Positions 1 through 9,213 of a stretch of DNA of 40,413 nucleotides are shown one piece after another. Position 1 is the stretch's first letter. Each line of letters begins with the position of its first letter. The notes under the pieces were generated by a model. The model was not told the origin of the DNA. It ran no database searches and worked only from the letters and a program-made list of their open reading frames with translations. Made by a program: the position numbers and the translations under genes. Source of the DNA: Gemmataceae bacterium (GTDB taxonomy: Bacteria; Planctomycetota; Planctomycetia; Gemmatales; Gemmataceae); contig SHZZ01000033.1 of assembly GCA_009692005.1 (NCBI GenBank), positions 1 to 40,413 on the forward strand. Reading direction: 5' to 3'.

Positions 1-14
1 AAGGGTGATGATCA

Positions 15-911
15 ATGGATCGACAACAGAAAGCGTTACGACACATCGACAAAACCGGGCGGGGCGTCGAGATCGGCCCGAGCCACAACCCGCTCGTCCC
101 GAAGAGAGAGGGATACCACGTCCACATCATCGACCACATGAGCCGGCAGCAACTGATCGCCAAATACGAAGACCACAAGGTTGATCTGGGCAACATCGAA
201 GAGGTGGATTTCGTCTGGAGCGGGCAGAGTTTCGCCGATTTGACCGGAAAGCGGAAATACTACGACTGGGTGATCGCGTCGCACCTGATCGAGCACACGC
301 CGGACCTGATCGGTTTCTTGAACAACTGCGATTCCATCCTGAAAGACGACGGCGTGGTCTCACTGGTGATTCCGGACAAACGCTACTGCTTCGACTACTA
401 TCGACCGATCACCGGGCTGGCCCGCATCATCGACAGTCATCTCCAGCAGAACAAGATTCATTCCGCCGGCACGGTGGCCGAATACTTCCTTAACGTCGTA
501 TCGCGGGACCGCCAGATCGCATGGGGTGCCGGTGCCGGCGGCGCGTTGAACTTCGTGCACACACTTGACGATGCCACCAGCGGCATGAAGACGGTGCTTC
601 AGGACAAGGCCTATCTGGATGTCCACGCCTGGTGCTTCACCCCTCACTCGTTCCGGCTGATCGTCCACGACCTCTGTTCCCTGGGACTGATCGGCTTTCG
701 GGAGGTCGACTTCCTCCCGACAGCCGGGCACGAGTTCTTCGTCACGCTCAGTCGGTCCGGGAAAGGGATCAACCAGTCCCGGTTGGAGTTGTTGGACATG
801 ATCGATACGGAACTCTCCCAGGCCGCCTCCGAGTCCCGCTGCCGATCACTCTCGATGAAGGGTTTCGGGCTGATCAGGCTGCTCCGCCGGCTGAAACGCC
901 GCTTCACCTGA
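15..911 (+). CDS. Class I SAM-dependent methyltransferase
   Basis: The 298-residue protein has an N-terminal glycine-containing SAM-binding motif (GVEIGPSHNP, about residues 18-27). A later segment, DWVIASHLIEHTPD followed by LKDDGVVSLVIPDKR, is the usual motif II/III layout of class I methyltransferases. The substrate cannot be read from the sequence. Relatives with the EIGPSHNP motif often sit in cell-surface polysaccharide or glycosyltransferase clusters, so a sugar or surface-glycan substrate is possible (inference). The ATG at 15 follows AAGGG at positions 2-5 with about 9 nt spacing, so the gene looks complete although it lies at the window edge. The neighbour downstream is transposase debris, so this may be the edge of an accessory block. 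Its own upstream context is outside the window. Confidence 0.85.
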   Translation: MDRQQKALRHIDKTGRGVEIGPSHNPLVPKREGYHVHIIDHMSRQQLIAKYEDHKVDLGNIEEVDFVWSGQSFADLTGKRKYYDWVIASHLIEHTPDLIGFLNNCDSILKDDGVVSLVIPDKRYCFDYYRPITGLARIIDSHLQQNKIHSAGTVAEYFLNVVSRDRQIAWGAGAGGALNFVHTLDDATSGMKTVLQDKAYLDVHAWCFTPHSFRLIVHDLCSLGLIGFREVDFLPTAGHEFFVTLSRSGKGINQSRLELLDMIDTELSQAASESRCRSLSMKGFGLIRLLRRLKRRFT

Positions 912-1093
912 CCGGCATTCCGCACCAGTCGCCGGGCCGAACCACACGCTGCACCTGACCCGGCCCGCACGAAGGCTTCCCCAGATGTGTAGCCACCTGA
1001 GCCGGCAAGGGCAACTAAACTGGTCATTCGGCTGCAAAGATTGCGCGGCGGCCTTCGTAGGGGGCTCTGACGCTACACCACAGGGGGTTCGCT

Positions 1094-1225
1094 ATGGCAG
1101 ACAAACCGGCTCTAAACTTGGAAGAGTTGAATCTGGAGTACGAGGGGAAAAAGCCCGCGAAGCACGCCTTCCGCGCCCGAGTCCAAGGACGGCACGACGG
1201 ATCATTGGGCAACCAGCAATCTTGA
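1094..1225 (+). CDS. Small open frame, 43 aa, unrecognised; possibly a truncated gene start
   Basis: An ATG at 1094 has a good purine-rich ribosome binding site (CAGGGGG, about 6 nt upstream). It opens a 43-residue frame that begins MADKPALNLEELNLEYEGK and ends at TGA 1223-1225. I recognise no family. The frame runs into the region where a different frame starts to encode a transposase tail. It may therefore be the 5' end of a host gene cut by an insertion, or a decayed transposase start read in another frame. The good start context is the only support. Confidence 0.3.
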   Translation: MADKPALNLEELNLEYEGKKPAKHAFRARVQGRHDGSLGNQQS

Positions 1226-1511
1226 AATGGACGAGTTGGAGCAATTGCGTTTAGCAGATGCTTGTTGGAAAATCGAAGAGTATCATCGTGGCTTAAAACA
1301 GGTTACTAATGTGGAGGGTTGCCAATGCAGAAAGGCTAACGCCCAGCGAGTTCACATAGGCCTGGCATTACGAGATTTTTTGGTGGTCGAAAAGTGGTGC
1401 TTTTATAAAGGAACAAACTGGTTACCCGCCAAATGGGATATCCTGAGGGATGCATTCCGGGCATACCGAGTTAATCCCAAGTATCGCTTGCCCGACCAGG
1501 CAACTGCGTAA
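1170..1511 (+). pseudogene. C-terminal remnant of a DDE transposase (IS4/IS701-like)
   Basis: Read in the frame of the ATG at 1227 but starting upstream of it, the translation gives DGTTDHWATSNLEMDELEQL followed by a WKIEEYHRGLKQ block (around 1267-1302) and a C-terminal tail ending near LPDQATA. The segment with WKIEEYHRGLKQ is typical of the last acidic catalytic block and C-terminus of IS4/IS701-like transposases. Homology extends upstream of the internal ATG (to about 1182) and then stops, so the N-terminal two thirds, including the first two catalytic aspartates, are missing. I found no convincing terminal inverted repeat or target duplication. It is therefore a dead fragment, not a mobile element. 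The exact IS family is uncertain. Confidence 0.75.
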
Positions 1512-2064
1512 GTCCTAATATTAATAAAAACAATGTAAACAAAATACTTATGAGACTTTTCAAAGCAAAAAATCTGATGGAGCTTAAGGTGGGCCCCATT
1601 GTCTAGACCAAAAAAGTACTTTCCTTAACTACACTTTGGATCCTTCCTCCGGCCTGCCACCGGGGGTGATGTGGGTTGGCCTGAATATTATTCTGCATCG
1701 GGAAAAAAAGAAAAACAGCACACTTCACCGGAAAATTGCAAACTCCCAAACCCTTCGTGATGCCTGCCCTGAAAGCGTTGTGCGACCCCAGCGCTTCAGT
1801 GCAGAACGCTTGGCCTGGGTGGTGAGAATGGGGCGGTGAATTAAAGAGAAAGGCAATTCGCAAGAATGGATCAAGAAAAATCGGCACAGGACATCCATCT
1901 TCTTGCTTGATTACAGCAATTAGGGTTCTTAGGATGTTAATACCTGTCCGGTTCTGCATTGGTTGGTTAATATTCAAATTCTCGCTCGAGGTGATCACAC
2001 CCCGGAAGGCCAAAAGGATGATGATTTGCCTGGGTCTTGTTTTCCCTACAACGGTGAGGTGAGC
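1512..2064. other. AT-rich intergenic region between transposase remnant and ABC operon
   Basis: These 553 bases hold no gene I can support. The first 100 bases are very AT-rich (runs such as TAATATTAATAAAAAC), unlike the GC-rich genes around them. A minus-strand open frame covers 1603-2139 but runs into the ABC gene in antisense, lacks a start context and has no recognisable motif. The region probably carries the right-hand debris of the insertion and the promoter of the ABC operon. Confidence 0.5.
1907..1935 (+). promoter_or_regulatory. Candidate sigma-70-like promoter for the ABC operon
   Basis: TTGATT (4/6 to the -35 consensus) is separated by exactly 17 bases from TAGGAT (4/6 to the -10 consensus). 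It lies about 130 bases upstream of the ABC ATPase start. The match is modest and planctomycete consensus elements are poorly defined, so this is only a candidate. Confidence 0.2.
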
Positions 2065-2964
2065 ATGGCTGGTGAAGTAATCGTAGAAACCCGGAAGTTG
2101 ACAAAAGTGTACCGGGATTTCTGGGGCCGCCAAAAGCACACGGCTCTCAAGGCTTTGAACCTGGAAATCCGCAAAGGCGAGATCTTTGGGTTATTGGGGC
2201 CAAACGGGTCGGGAAAAACCACGACCATCAAGCTCCTCCTGGGGCTGCTTTTCCCAACCGATGGGGAAGCGTTTGTCTTTGGCAAACCCGCCGCGGATGT
2301 CACCAAGAACGAAAAGATCGGCTACCTGCCGGAAGAATCTTACCTCTACCGTTTTCTCAACGCCGAGGAAACCCTTGATTTCTACGGCCGTTTGTTCAAC
2401 CTCGATGCCCAAACTCGCAACACCCGGGCCCGCGATTGGATCGAACGGGTCGGTCTTGGATCCAACCGCAAAAGGATTCTCAAAGAGTATTCCAAAGGCA
2501 TGAGGCAGCGCATCGGCCTGGCTCAAGCCATGATCAACGACCCCGACTTGGTCATTCTCGACGAGCCGACCTCGGGCCTCGACCCGCTGGGCGCGCGCTG
2601 GATGAAAAACCTGATCGCTGAACTAAGGGAACAGGGTAAAACGGTCATCATGTGCAGCCACCGGTTGGAAGATGTGCAAGACATCTGCGACCGCATCGCC
2701 ATTTTGAACCAGGGTGAATTGCAAGCCTATGGTGATGTGAAGGAACTTTTGCAGGATGTCAACCGGCTGGAGTTGCGGGCCAGCGGGGTTCAAATTAACG
2801 ACAGCCTCAGGCAGGAACTCGAGGAAGTGGTCAAACGGCACGGTGGCAAAGTCGATTCCATGGGCCACCCAACCACGACGCTGGAAGATTACTTCCTGCG
2901 GATTGTCGAGGAAAGCAAGGCCCATCCCGGACGGCGATTCATCCCGTCTGAAGCCAAGAAGTAA
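2065..2964 (+). CDS. ABC transporter ATP-binding protein
   Basis: The 299-residue ATPase has all hallmark motifs: Walker A GPNGSGKT (residues 45-52), signature YSKGM (142-146, a variant of LSGGQ), Walker B DLVILDE (161-167), D-loop SGLD, and H-loop SH (198-199). It would power the ABC-2-type permease encoded 53 nt downstream, at the inner face of the cytoplasmic membrane. The frame is open further upstream to 1963, but the ATG at 2065 is preferred. It follows GAGGTGAG closely and gives the normal family N-terminus, with beta-strand residues ETRKLTKVY. The C-terminal 80 residues form the extra domain seen in drug/lipid/polysaccharide-type exporters (CcmA/NatA-like). The cargo is not deducible. 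Confidence 0.95.
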   Translation: MAGEVIVETRKLTKVYRDFWGRQKHTALKALNLEIRKGEIFGLLGPNGSGKTTTIKLLLGLLFPTDGEAFVFGKPAADVTKNEKIGYLPEESYLYRFLNAEETLDFYGRLFNLDAQTRNTRARDWIERVGLGSNRKRILKEYSKGMRQRIGLAQAMINDPDLVILDEPTSGLDPLGARWMKNLIAELREQGKTVIMCSHRLEDVQDICDRIAILNQGELQAYGDVKELLQDVNRLELRASGVQINDSLRQELEEVVKRHGGKVDSMGHPTTTLEDYFLRIVEESKAHPGRRFIPSEAKK

Positions 2965-3017
2965 ACCCGGGGCCTCGGTTCACCTGGATCGTTTGACAGG
3001 GCAGGAAAGCAACAGCA

Positions 3018-4943
3018 ATGGACCAGACACTTTTCGCAACACTGATTCTCGAACGGGACCCCCTGCGGTGGGAAGATGTTCCGACGGGGATTCTGTCCTG
3101 GATTCAGGTCGCGGGCGGTATCGCCGCCATCGGGTTGATCCTCTGGACACTTTTCGGCTGGACGCGGATGTCCAAGGCCGACAGCGAACGGATTCCGGCC
3201 TGGAAGAAAATGGCCTTTGCCATTCTGGCCGGCTCGGGGCTGATCCTGTTCACCATCGTTTTGGGATTGAAAGCAACCCTGTTGGGACAGGAAGGCTCCG
3301 CAGATGCCCAGCGCCAGAAGCTTCAGGAGGCCTTGCAAACTTTGGCTGGGTTGCTCAGCCTGGGCGCGGCATCCTTGCCTTTAATGATCAACCTGCCCCG
3401 GATGAGCGGCAGGCGCATATTCGGCCTGGCCAAGTTGAGTTTCCAAGAGGCGGTTCGCCGCCGCGTGGTCTACGCTTTTGCCGCACTTCTCCTCGTCTTT
3501 CTCTTTTCCAGTTGGTTCATCCCCTACAAGCCGGAAGACCAGGTGCGCAGTTATGTCCAGGTCGTTTACTGGGCCATGACCCCGCTTTTCCTTTTAACTT
3601 CCGCCTTGCTGGCGGCCTTCAGCATTCCCGCCGACATCCGCAACCAAACCATCCACACAATCATAACCAAGCCAGTGGAGCGGTTTGAAATTGTCTTGGG
3701 CCGGTTCCTTGGTTTCACGGCGCTTATGAGCTTGATCATGGTCGCCATGACAGCGCTGAGCCTGTTGTATGTGCTTCGCGGGGTGGACCCGGCGGCGGCG
3801 GCGGAAAGCCTCAAGGCGCGCAAGCCATTTTACGGCGACTTGTCCTTTTTAAACACCGACGACTCTCGTAAAGGAGACAATGTCGGCCGGGAATTTGAAT
3901 ACCGCAGTTACATTGCCGGGCCGGGCATGGGCGGACGCGGGCCAGCCACCGCCGTTTGGAATTTCCCCTTCCCTCCCTCCAGCCTGACCAGCCGCAACAA
4001 GGTCCGCTGCGAGTTCACCTTCGACATTTACCGCACCACCAAGGGGCGTGAAAACCGCGGTGTCGCCTGCTCCTTCATCTTCACCACCTGGCGTTTCCGC
4101 GAGGGCGATGAGAGGAAGTACGAGGCGGAAAAGCGTCAAGCCCTGCAAGACCGCAAGGGCCGCTCCGATGCCGATATTGAAAACGAACTGGCCGAGAAGT
4201 ACGGCTATTACCCCTACCCCAGCAAACCGATCACGGATTATCACACCCTCTTTTTGGACATCCCCGCCGGGCTGTTCCGAAACGCCCTGAAGGAAGACCC
4301 GGCCCGCCTTAATGAATTAAAGGGCGCCAACCGGCCGATCAACCCCATCACGGTCAAGGTGAACTGCCTCGACCCGACCCAGTATGTCGGCATGGCGCGC
4401 TACGATTTCTATTTCCGCGAGGACGACCAGGATTCCCCCTACGAAAAGTTTCATTTCGCGGTGAACTTCTTCAAGGGCGCTTATGGGCTGTGGCTGCGCA
4501 TGTGCCTGGTCATCGGCCTGTCGGTCGCCATGAGCACCTACCTGACCGGCGTGATCAGCCTGCTGATCACCTTCATACTGTTTTTGGGTGGCCTGGTGCA
4601 GGACTTCATCCAGCAGGTTGCCGCGGGGGCAAACCCCGGTGGCGGACCGATGGAATCGCTGTTTCGCCTGGTGCGCCGTGAAAACATGGCGGCTCCTCTG
4701 GAGCAGACAACGGCCAATCAGATTGCCACCAACTCCGATGTCGCCTTCCGTTGGATCATGCGCCGCCTGCTCGATTTGATTCCCGATATCGACCGACTCG
4801 ATTTCACCTTGTTTGTAGCTGAGGGGTTCGACATCTCCTCGGCCCAATTGGTTTTGAATTCACTGGTTCTCTTTGGGTATCTTCTCCCTTGGGCGCTACT
4901 TTCCTACTTCCTGCTCAAGTGGCGTGAAATAGGCTCTTCCTGA
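3018..4943 (+). CDS. ABC-2 family transporter permease with large extracytoplasmic domain
   Basis: The 641-residue membrane protein starts at an ATG preceded by AGGAAAG. Hydrophobic segments lie near residues 26-47, 66-88, 105-124 and 150-168. A further pair at about 180-260 includes the stretch FSIPADIRNQTIHTIITKPV, a typical ABC-2 cytoplasmic coupling motif. Residues about 270-480 form a hydrophilic domain that would face the periplasm. It is followed by more membrane segments (about 495-535) and a final helix ending in FLLKWREIGSS. The size and inserted soluble domain are much larger than a minimal ABC-2 permease (about 250-400 residues). It is translated with the ATPase upstream and with the membrane-anchored protein 19 nt downstream, and the three probably form one complex. 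The substrate is unknown. Confidence 0.85.
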   Translation: MDQTLFATLILERDPLRWEDVPTGILSWIQVAGGIAAIGLILWTLFGWTRMSKADSERIPAWKKMAFAILAGSGLILFTIVLGLKATLLGQEGSADAQRQKLQEALQTLAGLLSLGAASLPLMINLPRMSGRRIFGLAKLSFQEAVRRRVVYAFAALLLVFLFSSWFIPYKPEDQVRSYVQVVYWAMTPLFLLTSALLAAFSIPADIRNQTIHTIITKPVERFEIVLGRFLGFTALMSLIMVAMTALSLLYVLRGVDPAAAAESLKARKPFYGDLSFLNTDDSRKGDNVGREFEYRSYIAGPGMGGRGPATAVWNFPFPPSSLTSRNKVRCEFTFDIYRTTKGRENRGVACSFIFTTWRFREGDERKYEAEKRQALQDRKGRSDADIENELAEKYGYYPYPSKPITDYHTLFLDIPAGLFRNALKEDPARLNELKGANRPINPITVKVNCLDPTQYVGMARYDFYFREDDQDSPYEKFHFAVNFFKGAYGLWLRMCLVIGLSVAMSTYLTGVISLLITFILFLGGLVQDFIQQVAAGANPGGGPMESLFRLVRRENMAAPLEQTTANQIATNSDVAFRWIMRRLLDLIPDIDRLDFTLFVAEGFDISSAQLVLNSLVLFGYLLPWALLSYFLLKWREIGSS

Positions 4944-4962
4944 TAAACGTTGGGGAATTGAC

Positions 4963-7140
4963 ATGGCCAGTCCATTTCAGAAACATGCGCTGCAACGCAA
5001 AATCGCCTACATGGCGTCGATCCTGGTTTTGTTCACCCTGGCCTGGTTCTGGCGGCATTACCAGGTCGATGTGCAAGCTTCGGATTTGGCCATTAGGGAA
5101 GTGAATCGCGGCGATGTGGAACTGTCCGGGTCGGTGGTGCGCCTGACCCTGACCGGATCGCGCGGCCTGGCCACTTGCGCTTTGTGGATGGCAGCCATCG
5201 ATAAGCAAAAGAAAAACCAGTGGAACGAGCTGGAACTCTTGGTCCGCTCATTGACCAAACTGCAGCCTTACTTCATCACTCCCTGGCTGTTTCAAAGCTG
5301 GAACCTGGCTTACAATGTATCGGTCGAATCAGACCGCATCCGCGACAAGTATTTTTACATCTCCCGTGGTATTGAACTCCTGGCCGAGGGGGAAAAGCAG
5401 AACCGCAACCACCCCGACCTGCGCTTCAACATCGGCTTTTATAACCAGCACAAGATTTGCCAAAGCGACGAGACCAACACGCTAAGGTCGCTGTACCAGC
5501 TAAGCTGCATTCCCCCGAACGAGCGCGATCCCATGCGCTTTCGTGTCTTCACCGATGACGGGCGTGAACTGCGCTGGGGCGAGTTCGCCTCTTACCTGGC
5601 CGACAACCCAAGCAACCAAACCATGCGCGGTCGCATAGAAAAGGCCATGAAAGAATTCGACGCGTTTTGCAAAGAGCACCCGCAACTGATGCGCCGTCTT
5701 CGCGATGGCATCCGCCGTGACACCAAGTTCGAGCAAGCCCGCCAGTTCAGTTGCGAATCCGTGGACGCGGTCCTGCAATTCCTTGCCGAAAACCAGATGG
5801 TCCCCTCGCTGTTCGAGGAATTGCCTGCCTCCCCCCCCAATGGCTGGGAAACCAAAAAGAACAACCTGAAAGCCGCCGGCCAGCGCTTCCCCTTGTTGCC
5901 TCCACCCAGGCGGGTTGAAAGGCCTCAGGTCGAATTCCTGCCCGGAGAGTTGACCCATGAATCGAAGCTGGGCGACGAGTTTGACGCCTTCGCCGACGCC
6001 CGCGCCTGGTATGGCTACTCGCAAGAACCGATTCCTCCCCCAGGCGACCTGCCCGGATCCACCAGCGAAATCACCGACCGCTCGCGCCAGCGCAAGCCGA
6101 GACAAATCGCCACATTAATTTTCCGCAACTACCCGGCGCGGGCGCAAAGCTACATCGCCGAGCGTTTGGAACAGGAAGGCTGGTACGACGATTCAGGCTG
6201 GCGAATTCCAGGCTGGTTTGAAGGAGACAACTTCAGCGATGGCCAGCCGGCGCTAATTGGAGGCGGGCGGGAAAAGTGGTCCCTGAAATCGTGGGAAGAC
6301 GCCGCGCGCATGTGGCAGGACTACGCCGAAAAAAACCACATGCTGTTCAAATCGGCGGATGACGAGGCGAACACGAGGCGCCTGGCGGCGGAATTCCGCC
6401 GAGCCGCCAATCTTACTGAAGGCGACATGGTGCCAGACCTACGCGAGGAGAGCATGGAACCCTCCCTGCGGGAAAAATACCACGCAGCCAAGTTTATTAA
6501 AGAGCTGGAAGTTTACCGTCAGATGAGCAATTTCCTTCACCATTACAACCGCTCTCGGGCCGAAGCCAACCCCGTGGCCGTCAATTGCAAAAAGCTCTTC
6601 TTCAACGCCGAAACCGAAAGGCTAACCGACAACCCGCGCGCCGCGCTGGAAATCTACCGCAAAAAGGAATGCATCCAGGACTGGAAAGACAAGGTTCTTT
6701 TGACTTCCAAGCGGGTCGGCGATAAGGACCTGCGCGTGCTGACCGATTATGGCAAGGATTCTTTCTCCCAGGAATACACTTTCGAAGTGCAACTGAAATA
6801 CCTGAACCTTTTCGACCGGGAAGAAGGCCAGTTGATCAAACAGCAATTGGCACAACGACTGGAACTTTTCGATTATGCCTCCATGGGGTTGACGCGGTTG
6901 GGCCTGGCCCCTGGCGTGATTCCAACTTGGATCCCCGTGGCCACCCTGCTTGCCCCTCGTCCATTCAAGGACATTGACCTGATCCCCGGCCCCTTTGATG
7001 GCGTGGATGACGAAGGACGCCCCTTCGTTGAAGACCATGTGCAAACCACCGTCCTTGGCCGCAAGCGCCTGACGCCCAAGGCGAAGCCGATTCCGCCCAT
7101 GCCACCTCCGGGCTTTCGTTTGCCTGGGGGCGCTCCCTGA
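4963..7140 (+). CDS. Membrane-anchored protein of the ABC operon, function unknown
   Basis: The 725-residue protein has one N-terminal membrane anchor (about residues 14-31, YMASILVLFTLAWFW) and a long soluble region that would lie outside the cytoplasm. Residues about 60-330 are rich in helical, aromatic and charged segments resembling a TPR-like solenoid (for example LVRSLTKLQPYFITPWLFQS and ISRGIELLAEGEKQNRNHPD), but I cannot assign clear repeat units. The C-terminus ends in a proline-rich tail. I recognise no enzyme motif. The gene starts 19 nt after the permease, so it is very likely a partner of the transporter, perhaps a periplasmic scaffold. That role is inference from position. Confidence 0.8.
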   Translation: MASPFQKHALQRKIAYMASILVLFTLAWFWRHYQVDVQASDLAIREVNRGDVELSGSVVRLTLTGSRGLATCALWMAAIDKQKKNQWNELELLVRSLTKLQPYFITPWLFQSWNLAYNVSVESDRIRDKYFYISRGIELLAEGEKQNRNHPDLRFNIGFYNQHKICQSDETNTLRSLYQLSCIPPNERDPMRFRVFTDDGRELRWGEFASYLADNPSNQTMRGRIEKAMKEFDAFCKEHPQLMRRLRDGIRRDTKFEQARQFSCESVDAVLQFLAENQMVPSLFEELPASPPNGWETKKNNLKAAGQRFPLLPPPRRVERPQVEFLPGELTHESKLGDEFDAFADARAWYGYSQEPIPPPGDLPGSTSEITDRSRQRKPRQIATLIFRNYPARAQSYIAERLEQEGWYDDSGWRIPGWFEGDNFSDGQPALIGGGREKWSLKSWEDAARMWQDYAEKNHMLFKSADDEANTRRLAAEFRRAANLTEGDMVPDLREESMEPSLREKYHAAKFIKELEVYRQMSNFLHHYNRSRAEANPVAVNCKKLFFNAETERLTDNPRAALEIYRKKECIQDWKDKVLLTSKRVGDKDLRVLTDYGKDSFSQEYTFEVQLKYLNLFDREEGQLIKQQLAQRLELFDYASMGLTRLGLAPGVIPTWIPVATLLAPRPFKDIDLIPGPFDGVDDEGRPFVEDHVQTTVLGRKRLTPKAKPIPPMPPPGFRLPGGAP

Positions 7141-7163
7141 TTCTCTTTTTCCTGGGGTGTTTC

Positions 7164-7913
7164 ATGAGCGATACAGTTCTCAGCATTCTCTCGCATCCCG
7201 ACGACGCGGAATTTCTTTGCGCCGGAACCATGGCTCGCCTGGCCAAAGAACGCGATTGCAAAATTCACATCGCCACCATGACCGCGGGCGACTGCGGGTC
7301 AGCCACGCAAAGCCCTGGGGAAATCGCCGCCATCCGCAAGAACGAAGGGGCCCAGGCCGCGGCCATCATAAATGCCAAGTACCATTGCCTTGAGGAAAAA
7401 GACCTGCTGATTTTCTACGCTCAGGAACCGTTGTTCAAAATCACCCGCCTCATCCGCGAAGTGAACCCAAAATTCCTTTTCACCCACTACCCTTCCGACT
7501 ATATGCCCGATCACGAACAAACCAGTTTGCTGGTCAGGGCCGCCGCCTTTTGCGCCCCCGTGCCCAATTTCTGCCCCGGCGGGCCCCCGCCCACCAAGAC
7601 CATTCCCCACCTCTACTATTGCGATCCCATTGAGGGAACCAACCCCTTCGGGTCAGCGATTGAACCTCAGTTCCTCATCGACATTACCAGCGAATTGGAA
7701 ACCAAGGCGAACATGCTGGCGGCCCACGCCAGCCAGCGCGATTGGCTGCTGAAGCAGCATGGCCTGGATCACTATGTCCAGGCCATGAAGAAATTCGCCT
7801 ACAACCGAGGAACCTTGGCCGGAGTTCAGGCCGCCGAGGGTTTTTCCCAGCACCTGGGCCACAGCTATCCGCAGGATAACATCCTGGCAAACCTCTTGGG
7901 CGCCATCAGCTAG
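7164..7913 (+). CDS. PIG-L family zinc-dependent deacetylase (LmbE-like)
   Basis: This 249-residue protein carries the family metal-binding signature SHPDDAEF (His11, Asp13, Asp14) near the N-terminus and a second metal-ligand region, PDHEQTS (Asp116, His117). Known members (MshB, BshB, PIG-L) remove the acetyl group from N-acetylglucosamine-containing substrates. Many bacterial members act on thiol precursors or surface glycans. There is no signal peptide, so it acts in the cytoplasm. It starts 23 nt after the membrane-anchored protein with GGGGTG upstream of its ATG, which suggests cotranscription with the ABC exporter. A role in modifying an exported glycoconjugate is possible but not shown by the sequence. 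Confidence 0.9.
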   Translation: MSDTVLSILSHPDDAEFLCAGTMARLAKERDCKIHIATMTAGDCGSATQSPGEIAAIRKNEGAQAAAIINAKYHCLEEKDLLIFYAQEPLFKITRLIREVNPKFLFTHYPSDYMPDHEQTSLLVRAAAFCAPVPNFCPGGPPPTKTIPHLYYCDPIEGTNPFGSAIEPQFLIDITSELETKANMLAAHASQRDWLLKQHGLDHYVQAMKKFAYNRGTLAGVQAAEGFSQHLGHSYPQDNILANLLGAIS

Positions 7914-7993
7914 TTCGCCTGGCAGCAATCCATTTCCTCCTTCCGTTCGTCTGAATAACGCCCAGGTTTTGCAACCACCAAGGGAGATTAGCC

Positions 7994-9109
7994 ATGTTGT
8001 CCAGGGCTTTGTTGGCGGGATTGGCTTTGTTAGGCCTGCAGGGGAATTCTTTCGGCTTTCAAGAAAAGAAAGCGCCCGAGAAACCGAGCGTGGAAGTGGT
8101 GTTCTGTCTCGACACGACCGGCAGCATGGGCGGGTTGATCCAGGCAGCCAAGCAAAAGATCTGGTCGATCAGCAACCAAATCGCGGGGGGCAACCCCGTG
8201 CCGCATTTGAAAATCGGCCTGTTGGCTTACCGCGATAAGAACGATGCCTACATCACGAAGACTTATCCCTTAACCGATGATCTGGATGCCATTCACGCAC
8301 AGTTGAAGGAATTCCAGGCTGCGGGCGGTGGCGACGGCCCGGAGGCGGTCAACCAGGCGCTCAACGAGTCGATAACCAAATTCCAATGGAGCGCGGATAA
8401 GAAAACCCTGCGGATCATTTTCCTGGTGGGCGATGCCCCGCCCCACATGGATTACAACGACGATGTCAAGTACACGGAAACCTGCCGCCTGGCTTGTGAA
8501 AAAGGGATCATCATCAACTCGATTCAATGCGGGTCGAACGGGGAATGCGAAAAGCATTGGAAAGAGATTTGCTTCAAGGCGGAAGGCAGTTATGTGCGCA
8601 TCGCGCAGAATGGCGGTGCGGTGCAAACGGTGTCGACGCCTTTCGACGCCCGCCTGGCAGCGATCAATGGTGAACTGGCGGAAAAAACGCTGGCTTTTGG
8701 CTCGGTTGCCTCGCAAGCGGATGGTGCGAGGAAAAACCGCGCCGCCGCTGCTCTTGCCCCAGGCGCCGCCGCTGAACGCGCCGCCTTTCAAGCCAAAAAC
8801 CAGCAGGCGGCCAGCTACGATCTCCTCGATTCCATCAAGAAAGGAACCGTGAAGCTAGAAGCTCTGAAGGAAGAGGAACTGCCCAAGGAACTGCGCGAAC
8901 TAAAGCCTGAACAACGAAAGGAATATCTGGCCAAGCTCGATCAGAAGCGCGCTGATTTGAATAAAGAAGCGATCGATCTCGACAAGAAACGGTCGGACTT
9001 CATCGCCAAAAAACAAAATGAGGAAGCCGGGAAAACCAAAAGCGGTTTCGATTCACAAGTTCAGGAAGTGATCCGCAACCAGGCCAAGAAGTTTAACATT
9101 AATTACTAG
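7994..9109 (+). CDS. Secreted von Willebrand factor A domain protein with C-terminal coiled coil
   Basis: The 371-residue protein has a signal peptide (residues 1-21, hydrophobic core ALLAGLALLGL). A VWA domain follows, with the MIDAS motif DTTGS at 40-44 and a downstream core segment IIFLVGDAPPHMD. Around residue 265 it changes to an Ala/Lys/Glu-rich region (about 265-371) that looks like long helices or a coiled coil. VWA domains bind protein partners through a metal ion, so this is probably an exported adhesive or scaffold protein. The start has an ideal Shine-Dalgarno site (AAGGGAG, 7 nt upstream). It lies 80 nt after the deacetylase, and an intrinsic terminator follows, so it is probably the last gene of the run. 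Confidence 0.88.
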   Translation: MLSRALLAGLALLGLQGNSFGFQEKKAPEKPSVEVVFCLDTTGSMGGLIQAAKQKIWSISNQIAGGNPVPHLKIGLLAYRDKNDAYITKTYPLTDDLDAIHAQLKEFQAAGGGDGPEAVNQALNESITKFQWSADKKTLRIIFLVGDAPPHMDYNDDVKYTETCRLACEKGIIINSIQCGSNGECEKHWKEICFKAEGSYVRIAQNGGAVQTVSTPFDARLAAINGELAEKTLAFGSVASQADGARKNRAAAALAPGAAAERAAFQAKNQQAASYDLLDSIKKGTVKLEALKEEELPKELRELKPEQRKEYLAKLDQKRADLNKEAIDLDKKRSDFIAKKQNEEAGKTKSGFDSQVQEVIRNQAKKFNINY

Positions 9110-9148
9110 TGGCGGTTCAAGGGCCAGTTTGTCCAAGGCAAGGTTCAA

Positions 9149-9185
9149 GGAAGCAGGGCGCTTTCGCGCCCTGCTTCCTTTTTTT
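9149..9185 (+). terminator. Strong intrinsic terminator after the VWA gene
   Basis: A perfect 13-bp stem (GGAAGCAGGGCGC at 9149-9161 pairing with 9166-9178) has a TTTC loop and is followed by a run of seven T. It lies 40 nt past the VWA stop and closes the plus-strand run that begins at 2065. There is no matching T run on the other strand, so it acts mainly on plus-strand transcripts. Confidence 0.92.
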
Positions 9186-9213
9186 GCGAGCCGCCGTTAA
9201 GCTTGCCCCTTCC

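Noticed and set aside
1603-2139. 178-residue minus-strand open frame in the gap before the ABC gene
   Set aside because: It runs antisense into the true ABC start, has no ribosome binding site or recognisable motif, and its composition looks random.
2756-3688. 310-residue plus-strand frame spanning the ABC ATPase end and permease start
   Set aside because: It overlaps both well-supported genes in another frame and its product is a low-quality Arg/Pro/Gly-rich sequence.
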